A stretch of 11,025 nucleotides of DNA, from positions 1 to 11,025 of the forward strand of contig JAKLHH010000139.1 in NCBI GenBank assembly GCA_022710245.1. Direction: 5' to 3'. Shown in pieces: positions 1 through 5,106 of this stretch. The first letter of the stretch is position 1. Each line of letters begins with the position of its first letter. Both the position numbers and the translations under genes were made by a program. This DNA is from Myxococcota bacterium. Its GTDB lineage: Bacteria > Myxococcota > Polyangia > GCA-2747355 > JAKLHH01. A model generated the notes under the pieces. That model had not been told where the DNA came from, ran no database searches, and saw only the letters and a list, made by a program, of their open reading frames with translations.

Positions 1-363
1 GGGGTCTTCCTGCTGGGCAACGACGAGGCCCGCGAGGCGGTGGAGACGCTGCGCCGCGCCGCCACCCTCGACAGCTCGCCGGGCGCGGCGCTCGTCCTCT
101 ATCAGGCGCTGCGGGTGACCGGCCAGGCGGCCGAGGCGGCGAAGGTGAAGGCGCAGCTCCTCGCGCGCGAGGACGCGAAGCAGCTCAGGGCCGAGCTCGA
201 GCGCGTCGACCGCGCGCTGGAGGCGGCGCTGGGCCCCGCGAGCGCGCCCGCGAGCGCCGGCAGCGAGCCGGGCAGCGAGCCGGGCAGCGACGAACCGCCC
301 TCCGCGCCGCCAGCCGCGCCGAAGGTGCCCTCGCTGAAGCTGCCCGACGTGAAGCTGCGCTGA
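1..363 (+). CDS. TPR-like protein, C-terminal part (5' truncated by window)
   Basis: The frame is open from base 1 with no convincing start, so the gene begins before the window and only about 120 C-terminal residues are visible. Alternating Ala/Leu-rich helices, including the stretches EAVETLRRAATLDSSPGAAL and RVTGQAAEAAKVKAQLL, have the spacing of tetratricopeptide-like helical hairpins. They are followed by a helix rich in Glu and Arg and then a low-complexity tail with repeated GSEP units and a Pro/Ala segment, ending VKLR. TPR proteins are scaffolds for protein contacts; nothing here shows the partner or cell location. The stop codon lies in the first unit of a tandem repeat that copies the end of the gene. 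The TPR call is an inference from pattern only, and another helical repeat protein is possible. The coding frame itself is well supported by its composition. Confidence 0.6.
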   Translation, partial: GVFLLGNDEAREAVETLRRAATLDSSPGAALVLYQALRVTGQAAEAAKVKAQLLAREDAKQLRAELERVDRALEAALGPASAPASAGSEPGSEPGSDEPPSAPPAAPKVPSLKLPDVKLR

Positions 364-480
364 CACTCGGAAGCCCATCGACGCTGCGCTGACACTCGGA
401 AGCCCATCGACGCTGCGCTGAGCGCCCCACCGACGCTGCGCTGAGCGCCCCGTCGACGCTGCGCTGAGCGCCCCACCGAC
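354..480 (+). repeat. Tandem repeat array copying the stop-codon region of the upstream gene
   Basis: Five units each begin with GCTGCGCTGA, which contains the last codons and TGA stop of the upstream gene. Two 29-bp units start at 354 and 383 and carry ACACTCGGAAGCCCATCGAC. Three 23-bp units start at 412, 435 and 458 and carry GCGCCCC(A/G)(C/T)CGAC. Unit lengths of 29 and 23 are not multiples of three, so the array is not coding. The pattern suggests slippage or unequal exchange starting at the 3' end of the gene, followed by a switch of unit length. Confidence 0.9.
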
Positions 481-493
481 GCCCGCTCACCCG

Positions 494-527
494 CCGCGCT
501 TCGCGCGGGGGAACGTCCGTCGACGGA
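494..527. repeat. Two short palindromes between repeat arrays
   Basis: CCGCGC-TTC-GCGCGG (494-508) is a perfect 6-bp stem with a 3-nt loop. TCCGTCGACGGA (516-527) is a perfect 12-bp palindrome. The first could fold in RNA, but no T-run follows, so it is not a canonical terminator. The second could be a dimer-protein binding site. Both readings are inference, and self-complementary strings are common in DNA this GC-rich. Confidence 0.4.
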
Positions 528-551
528 TCTCTGAGGTGGTGCGGTGAGGGG

Positions 552-704
552 TGTGCAATCTCGGGGTGCAGGCTCGAGACCTGAGCCTCGAGATTGCTCA
601 CTTCTGTGCAATCCCGGCCTGGAGTCTTCAGACCTGCCCTCGAGATTGCGCCGATCTGTGCAATCTCGGCCTGCAGGCTGGAGACCTGCCCCCCGAGATT
701 GCAC
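552..704. repeat. Three tandem copies of an inverted-repeat (hairpin) element
   Basis: Units start with TGTGCAATC at 552, 605 and 657 and end in GATTGC at 597, 649 and 702, each separated by 7 nt (period 52-53 bp). Each unit is an inverted repeat. In unit 3 the arms GTGCAATCTCGG (658-669) and CCGAGATTGCAC (693-704) pair over 12 bp. Unit 1 pairs GCAATCTCG with CGAGATTGC (9 bp). Unit 2 has one mismatch. The loops are related too, with GAGACCTG or CAGACCTG near the centre and a secondary AGGCTC/GAGCCT stem in unit 1. The paired arms differ slightly between units but stay largely complementary, as expected for a structure-constrained or mobile palindromic repeat family such as REP/MITE-like elements. 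No ORF, spacer diversity or target-site duplication was seen. Confidence 0.88.
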
Positions 705-756
705 GGGCGAGCGGCGCCGCCTCCGCGGAGCCAGAGATGGAGCCGACAGCCCGCCT

Positions 757-828
757 GGGGTCAGCTACGGCAACGTCTTCTCGGGCAACACCTGGGCCGA
801 CGGCCCGAACGCGGGGAAGGCGCTCTGA
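757..828 (+). pseudogene. Possible orphan C-terminal coding fragment
   Basis: Just after the hairpin repeats one frame reads GVSYGNVFSGNTWADGPNAG and ends at TGA 826-828. This composition (Gly, Asn, Ser, aromatic residues) looks like a real protein end, unlike the Arg/Pro-rich translations that shadow frames give here. No start or upstream domain exists, because the frame runs back into the hairpin repeats. It may be the tail of a gene cut away by repeat insertion or deletion. The evidence is weak and chance cannot be excluded. Confidence 0.2.
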
Positions 829-835
829 CCCACCG

Positions 836-1870
836 CTAGGGCCCGTAGCGGAGGATGGTCCCGTAGCGCCCGACGATGACGAAGACGTTGTCCTTGCACC
901 AGATGCCGCCGAGCCGGACCTCCGTGGGAGCCGCGAGCTGCATCCAGCGCGAGCCGTCGTGGTGGAAGACGAAGCTGCCCGGCTGACCCGGCACCTTGAA
1001 GTACACGGGATCCAGCTCACCGACGAGGATCAGCTCCTTGCCGTCCCCGCAGGCGCTGTAGGTCACGGCGGCCGCCGGCAGCGGCTCGTCAGACGAGCTC
1101 CACGCCTTGCCGTCGTAGCGCAGCAGGACGGCCTCGCCTCCGGCGAGGAGATCTGTCGGGCCGCGACCCCAGATCCAGGAGAGCACCTTGCTGTTGCTCG
1201 AAGGGATCAGGCTCCACGCGCTGCCGTCGTAGCGGAGGAGGCCTCCGTCCGCGGCGCCGGCGAACACGTTCCCGTGGTCTGTGCCCCAGAGGGCACGCAG
1301 CGTCTTGGTGGTCGGCCCTTCCATCGGCGCCCAGGCCTTCCCGTCGTAGTGAAGGATCCCGCTGTACTGCCGGCTCGCCTCGGCGGTGCCGACCGCGAAG
1401 ACATCGGTCGAGCTGGTGCCCCAGACGTTGATGATCGTGTTCGGCACCCCCGCGTTCATCGGAGCCCACTGCGAGCCGTCGTAGAAGAGCACGGTGCCGT
1501 TCTCGCCGACGGCGAAGACGTGCGTGCGGTCCGTGCCCCAGATGGCGTCCAGGTTGTTCTTCGTCGGCGACGGCATCGACGTCCAGGCGTTCCCGTCGTG
1601 GTGGAGGAGCGTCCCGGTGAACCCGACCGCGTGGACGTCACTCAGCGAGGAGCCCCAGACCGCCTCCAGGTGCTCGCTGGTGCCCGAGGTCTGCTTGCTC
1701 CAGCTGCGGGGGACGGTCTCGCAGATCTGGCCCTCGGGGACGCACTGGTTCGTCAGCGCGCAGCAGAAGTGGCCCGCGAGACACGGGCAGGCCGCGCGCT
1801 CGGTCTCCAGGCTGCAGCCAGCGAGCGCGCCGAGGATGGGCACGACGTACAGCAAGCTCGATGGAGTCAT
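836..1870 (-). CDS. Lipoprotein with cysteine-rich N-terminus and seven-bladed WG/BNR-like beta-propeller
   Basis: The 344-aa product has a short hydrophobic leader ending in the lipobox LAGC (Cys19), so it should be an envelope lipoprotein. A short Cys-rich patch follows (CPC..GHFCC....QC....QIC), then about seven propeller repeats of the form WG(T/S)..TDVFAVG..GT(I/L)L.(H/Y)DG.(A/S)W through to the C-terminus, which ends GTILRYGP. Such propellers are common in surface proteins of Myxococcota and usually bind proteins or sugars; no catalytic residues are evident. I chose ATG 1870 because AGAGGA (1882-1877) sits 6 nt upstream. A GTG at 1888, overlapping the previous stop, is an in-frame alternative that would add MVRGSL and the only basic residue before the hydrophobic core. 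It is the last gene of the operon, 11 bp after the caspase gene. Its role there is unknown; ligand sensing or display is inference. Confidence 0.88.
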   Translation of the reverse strand: MTPSSLLYVVPILGALAGCSLETERAACPCLAGHFCCALTNQCVPEGQICETVPRSWSKQTSGTSEHLEAVWGSSLSDVHAVGFTGTLLHHDGNAWTSMPSPTKNNLDAIWGTDRTHVFAVGENGTVLFYDGSQWAPMNAGVPNTIINVWGTSSTDVFAVGTAEASRQYSGILHYDGKAWAPMEGPTTKTLRALWGTDHGNVFAGAADGGLLRYDGSAWSLIPSSNSKVLSWIWGRGPTDLLAGGEAVLLRYDGKAWSSSDEPLPAAAVTYSACGDGKELILVGELDPVYFKVPGQPGSFVFHHDGSRWMQLAAPTEVRLGGIWCKDNVFVIVGRYGTILRYGP

Positions 1871-1881
1871 CAGCGATCCTC

Positions 1882-3459
1882 TCACCACCCCTGGATGGAG
1901 ACCGTCGCGCCCGCGAGAGCCAGCGTCGGCGAGATGGACACGGTCGTGCCTTCGCGTGATCGGACGGTGAGCGCGAGCCAGGTGATCCCCGCCCCCGCCG
2001 CGACGCCGCCGAGCACTCCGCTCGCGACGGCCAGACCACGGATGACGGGGTTGCGTCGGTCGCGCTCCACCTGGCTCGCGTCCGAGCCGGACGCGTAGCG
2101 CTCGATCGCGCCGGCGCCGAGCGCCAGCGCGACGACAGCCGAGGAGAGCGCGGTGATGCCGGCCCAGCGCCGCCAGCGGCGACGGCTCGCATCGCGCTCG
2201 GCCTCCTCGAGGATCGCGCGGTCCATGGCCGCCGCCTCGAGCAGCTCCCTCGAGTAGCGCGCCTGGAAGCTCGCCACGTCGGCCTGGCCGAAGGGCGTGC
2301 TGAAGAGCTGCTCCAGCGCGGCGTTCAAGGCCCCCTTCCTGGCGAGCTGCGCCGGCCGCGGCGCGAGCTGCGAGATGCGTGCGTCTCCCGGGGTCACGAC
2401 CACGTACTCGGCGCTCCCGTCCGCTCGGCGGAGGTAGAGCGGCCGCTCGGCCGGCAGGCTGAGCGTCCGCGCTTCACCGCGCGCTGGGGGCAGATCAACG
2501 AGGCGCAGCCCGCTGGAGCTCTCGACGAAGAGGTGGGTTGCCTGCTCGGCGTCCACGGTCAGCCGCGTGGGCCCGCCCGCGGTCCGCGCGGGCGACCACG
2601 GCAGCAGCAGGCTCGCGACGTCGCCGCCAGGGGCGCGCAGGCTGAACTCGGGGCGCAGGAGCGGGTTGGCGATGGCCTGGCTCGCGGCGCGCAGGAACGC
2701 GCCCACCTCGGCGTAGGTGATGCGGCCGTCCCGGTTCACGTCGGCAGCGCCTCGCAGCGCCGAGCGGAGCTGGTGGCTGAAGACCCCCGCCTGGTAGCGC
2801 TCCCACTCGTGGCTGTCGCGCGCGGACGACGTGGAGAGCAGGAACCCGGTGCGCTGCACCAGCGAGGCCCGGCGCGTGGCCAGGAAGCCCGCGGCGACCG
2901 TCGTGCGCGCACCTCCAGGCCCCCGCGGCAGGGCGAGCAGGTAGGACTTGCAGGCGTCCACGATCACGTGGCAGCGCTCCGCGGGCAGCCGGGCCAGCAC
3001 TCCCTCGAAGAGGAGGGTGCGTGTCAGGCGGCGATCGCCCAGGGCGAGGTAACCCTCGCCGTCGGCCACGTCGCCGTGGCCGCTGTAATAGAAGACGACC
3101 TCGGTAGCGCGGCCCAGGCGCCGCGCGGAGTCGACCTCGGCGGAGACCCTCCCGAGGACGCGGTCGAGGTCGCGCCATGACGGTCCACCGGCCGGCGCCA
3201 GCCCCGGGTTCAGCGCCCGAGTGTCGGCGTCGGGCTCGACGAGGAGATAGCTCGTCGCGCCCGCCTCGAGCAGCAGGCGGTGCATCGCGATGGCGTCGTC
3301 GTCCGCATAGCGGAGCACGCCTCTGCCGCGGGCATCGCGGGCATCGGGGGTGTTGTTGCCGATGACGATGGCCACCTGCGTGAGGGGACGCGCGGCGGCG
3401 ACCCCGGGCACGAGGATCGAGAGAGCGACGAGCAGCGCTCGGCCTGTGATCGTGCTCAT
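1882..3459 (-). CDS. Exported caspase-family (peptidase C14) protein with EF-hand and two C-terminal TM helices
   Basis: The 525-aa product starts with a signal peptide (about residues 1-23, ending AAA-RPL). A caspase-hemoglobinase fold domain follows: strand AIVIGNN (30-36), acidic YADDDA (51-56), catalytic-His motif VFYYSGHGD with His128, and catalytic-Cys motif VIVDACKS with Cys170. Both catalytic dyad residues are intact, so it is probably an active cysteine peptidase. At 240-251 the loop DVNRDGRITYAE fits an EF-hand calcium site. A beta-rich region (about 297-360), a helical stretch (370-428) and two hydrophobic helices (about 433-452 and 473-498) follow. The signal peptide implies the peptidase domain acts outside the cytoplasm. 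The start ATG overlaps the preceding stop as ATGA and has no Shine-Dalgarno sequence, which points to translational coupling. It sits with a sigma factor and an anti-sigma candidate, so a role in cleaving the anti-sigma is a reasonable but untested inference. Confidence 0.93.
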   Translation of the reverse strand: MSTITGRALLVALSILVPGVAAARPLTQVAIVIGNNTPDARDARGRGVLRYADDDAIAMHRLLLEAGATSYLLVEPDADTRALNPGLAPAGGPSWRDLDRVLGRVSAEVDSARRLGRATEVVFYYSGHGDVADGEGYLALGDRRLTRTLLFEGVLARLPAERCHVIVDACKSYLLALPRGPGGARTTVAAGFLATRRASLVQRTGFLLSTSSARDSHEWERYQAGVFSHQLRSALRGAADVNRDGRITYAEVGAFLRAASQAIANPLLRPEFSLRAPGGDVASLLLPWSPARTAGGPTRLTVDAEQATHLFVESSSGLRLVDLPPARGEARTLSLPAERPLYLRRADGSAEYVVVTPGDARISQLAPRPAQLARKGALNAALEQLFSTPFGQADVASFQARYSRELLEAAAMDRAILEEAERDASRRRWRRWAGITALSSAVVALALGAGAIERYASGSDASQVERDRRNPVIRGLAVASGVLGGVAAGAGITWLALTVRSREGTTVSISPTLALAGATVSIQGW

Positions 3460-4286
3460 CGCGTGACCGTGAGAGGGAGCATCTTCTGGGCGCTGCGCTC
3501 GAACGAGAGCCGGACGGGCGTGCGTGCTGACCAGCGCCCCGCGCGCACCAGCGCGGCGACAGCGTCCTCGACCTGACGCACCCGGAGCGGCGCGCGGGTG
3601 AAGATCGCGTAGAGGGCGAGCGGCCCGGGTCGGAGCGCGTGGCGCACGGCCTCGCGCAGCTCGACGTCCGCGCCCGCCTCGATGGGCTGCGAGCTGGGGT
3701 CACCGCCGGCGCGCTCGTGCGGCGGGTAGTACCAGAAGACCTCGCCCCCGTCCCCGACGGCGAAGATGGCGAGGTGCGAGTACGGCCGGGGCCCGGCGTT
3801 GGAGTACGCGAAGACGAGCGCGTCGCTCGCGGCGAGCTGGCCCTCGACGCGCAGCGGCTGGCCTGCCCCCCGGACCCGCAGCACGTGAAGGCCGACCCAG
3901 GCGTCCTCCTCGATGGCGCCACCCTTGCTGCGGACCTCGCCCTCGCGCAGGCGGTGCGTGATGAGGACCGCCGCGATCAACACCAGGCAGCCTCCAGCGA
4001 GGAGGGACAGCGCGAGCCTCAGGGGGCCGCGGCGCAGGGGTCGCTCCGTGCGCGGGTGCTCCCGCGCGATCGCGGCGCGGAGCTCCGGGACCAGGTCGCC
4101 CCGCAGCGCCTCCTCGTCGACGGACCCGAGCGCCGCCCGGATCTCCTGCATGCCCTCGAGGTCGCGCTGCACGGCCGCGGACCCGCGGGCCGCAGCCTCC
4201 ACCGCCTGGGCCTCCGACTGGCTGAGCTCACCCTCGAGGTATGCAGCGAGCGTCCTGGCCTCTGGAGCACGCGGCGTTCGCCTCAT
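3456..4286 (-). CDS. Single-pass anti-sigma-like membrane protein with DUF4384-like ectodomain
   Basis: The 276-aa product has an N-terminal helical cytoplasmic part (about 1-88) containing LAAYLEGELSQSEAQAVEAA, which resembles the helices of zinc anti-sigma (ZAS) domains. The His and Cys zinc ligands of that family are replaced here (EAAARGSAAV). One TM helix follows (about 90-110, LALSLLAGGCLVLIAAVLI), then an about 165-residue extracytoplasmic domain (DALVFAYSN...LAIFAVGDGGEVFWYYPP...LYAIFTRAPL) that looks like the DUF4384 domain often found beside caspase-like proteins. Start ATG 4286 is chosen because GGAGGT (4298-4293) lies 6 nt upstream; an in-frame GTG at 4304 lacks such a site. It begins 4 bp after the sigma-factor stop and overlaps the caspase gene by ATGA. 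Position, topology and N-terminus all suggest it holds the sigma factor at the membrane. The anti-sigma role is inferred; the membrane topology is clear. Confidence 0.87.
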   Translation of the reverse strand: MRRTPRAPEARTLAAYLEGELSQSEAQAVEAAARGSAAVQRDLEGMQEIRAALGSVDEEALRGDLVPELRAAIAREHPRTERPLRRGPLRLALSLLAGGCLVLIAAVLITHRLREGEVRSKGGAIEEDAWVGLHVLRVRGAGQPLRVEGQLAASDALVFAYSNAGPRPYSHLAIFAVGDGGEVFWYYPPHERAGGDPSSQPIEAGADVELREAVRHALRPGPLALYAIFTRAPLRVRQVEDAVAALVRAGRWSARTPVRLSFERSAQKMLPLTVTR

Positions 4287-4290
4287 CCCC

Positions 4291-4890
4291 TCACCTCCCC
4301 TCACCCGCGAGCTCGCGCCGCAGGCGCGCGAGACCGTCGAAGAGCCGTCGCTTCACCGTCCCCAGCGGCACCCCCAGCGTCTGGGCGATCTCGGCCAGCG
4401 GGAGCTCTCCCGCGAAGCGCAGCACCAGCACCACCCGCAGCTTCTCGCTCAGCCCCTCCAGCGCCCGGTCGACCTCGTACCGACGCTCGCGCTCGAGGAT
4501 GCGCTCCTCGGCGCCGGGGGTGAACCCCTCGATCGGCGACAGGCGCTCGAGGGTCCGGCGCTGGAAGACATGCGAGCGACGCGCCATCCGGCACTGGTTG
4601 AGCAGCACCTTGAAGAGGAAGGAGGAGAAGAGCCCACGCGGCCGGTAGCGAGGCAAGGCCCGGTAGACCTCGAGGAAGGTCGACTGGGCGACATCGGCCG
4701 CGAGCTCCGGGCGGCCGAGGTGCTTGGCCGCGACCTTCCGCGCCCTCTCCTGGTAGCGGCGGACGAGCTCGTCGAACGCCTCGAGGAGCCCGCCCCGGGC
4801 GAGCAGCATGAGGTCGTCGTCGGCGCGGTCGCAGAGCCTCGCTGGCGCCTCGACCGGCGCGATGATCTTGAGCTGTGGGTGCTTCCCCAC
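4291..4890 (-). CDS. ECF-type sigma-70 family RNA polymerase sigma factor
   Basis: The product (199 aa from GTG 4890) has the two domains of group 4 (ECF) sigma factors. Region 2 runs from DDDLMLLARGG through AFDELVRRYQERARKVA, AADVAQSTFLEVYRALPRY and FSSFLFKVLLNQCRMARR, and would bind core polymerase and the -10 element. After a linker, region 4 (LSEKLRVVLVLRFAGELPLA then EIAQTLGVPLGTVKRRLFDG) forms the helix-turn-helix that reads the -35. There is no sigma 3 region and no obvious C-terminal extension. GTG 4890 has GGAG 9 nt upstream. An in-frame GTG at 4926 has no ribosome site and lies inside the predicted promoter, so I reject it as the start. It is the first gene of the operon, 4 bp ahead of the anti-sigma candidate. 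It probably regulates itself, since its promoter motif is repeated in front of the divergent LamG gene. The family call is firm; the start is less so. Confidence 0.92.
   Translation of the reverse strand: MGKHPQLKIIAPVEAPARLCDRADDDLMLLARGGLLEAFDELVRRYQERARKVAAKHLGRPELAADVAQSTFLEVYRALPRYRPRGLFSSFLFKVLLNQCRMARRSHVFQRRTLERLSPIEGFTPGAEERILERERRYEVDRALEGLSEKLRVVLVLRFAGELPLAEIAQTLGVPLGTVKRRLFDGLARLRRELAGEGR
4293..4298 (-). promoter_or_regulatory. Shine-Dalgarno GGAGGT deciding the anti-sigma start
   Basis: On the minus strand GGAGGT is followed by 6 nt and ATG 4286. The site overlaps the sigma-factor stop codon (TGA 4293-4291), so ribosomes ending on the sigma gene are placed to start on the next. 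This supports ATG 4286 over GTG 4304. Confidence 0.75.
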
Positions 4891-4918
4891 TATCCGCGAC
4901 TCCGATGCCAACACCCTG

Positions 4919-4945
4919 CAGTGCACGACCCGGCGGGAAGGTTCG
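4919..4945 (-). promoter_or_regulatory. Predicted ECF-type promoter of the sigma-factor operon
   Basis: Reading leftwards, CGAACCTTC (4945-4937), an 11-nt gap and TGCACTG (4925-4919) match a motif found in the opposite direction before the LamG gene. GAAC is the usual core of ECF -35 elements, and TGCACTG falls at the distance of a -10 region. Transcription would then start around 4910, leaving a short leader before GTG 4890. This is comparison within the window only; no transcript data are available. Confidence 0.5.
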
Positions 4946-5025
4946 TCTGTCCCCGCAGGGCAACTCTAGGACTGAACGCAGTCCGCGCGCAACCGCGCAC
5001 TGACCTCGTGTCACTGACCTCGCTC

Positions 5026-5051
5026 CGAACCTTCGCGGTGCTCATGCACTG
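5026..5051 (+). promoter_or_regulatory. Predicted ECF-type promoter of the LamG lipoprotein gene
   Basis: CGAACCTTC (5026-5034), a 10-nt gap and TGCACTG (5045-5051) repeat the motif before the divergent sigma-factor operon. As a -35/-10 pair it would start transcription near 5060, giving an about 47-nt leader to GTG 5107. An upstream in-frame ATG at 5044 overlaps the proposed -10 and is therefore unlikely to be the start. Confidence 0.5.
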
Positions 5052-5095
5052 TACGAGCGACGCGAAAGACTGCTGTCGAGGAACGCTGCCTGGAT

Positions 5096-5100
5096 GGAGG
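5096..5100 (+). promoter_or_regulatory. Shine-Dalgarno GGAGG deciding the LamG lipoprotein start
   Basis: GGAGG followed by 6 nt (TGCGCC) precedes GTG 5107, and translation from there places a signal peptide with lipobox directly at the N-terminus. This settles the start of a frame that stays open far upstream. Confidence 0.8.
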
Positions 5101-5106
5101 TGCGCC

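Noticed and set aside
494..508. Terminator of the first gene
   Set aside because: Stem-loop is real, but it lies about 130 bp past the stop and has no T-run.
552..704. CRISPR array
   Set aside because: Units are adjacent with only 7 nt between them, are themselves long inverted repeats, and no cas genes are nearby.
551..2098. 515-codon open frame on the plus strand
   Set aside because: It is antisense to the propeller lipoprotein, crosses the hairpin repeats and gives an Arg/Ala/Val-rich translation without domains; typical shadow in GC-rich DNA.
1882..4890. Anti-phage caspase defence island
   Set aside because: The caspase carries a signal peptide and its neighbours are a sigma factor and anti-sigma candidate; no nuclease, CARF, gasdermin or TPR-CHAT partner is present.
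3913..5106. Upstream extension of the LamG lipoprotein frame
   Set aside because: It is antisense to the sigma and anti-sigma genes; GGAGG-6 nt-GTG 5107 followed at once by a signal peptide marks the true start.
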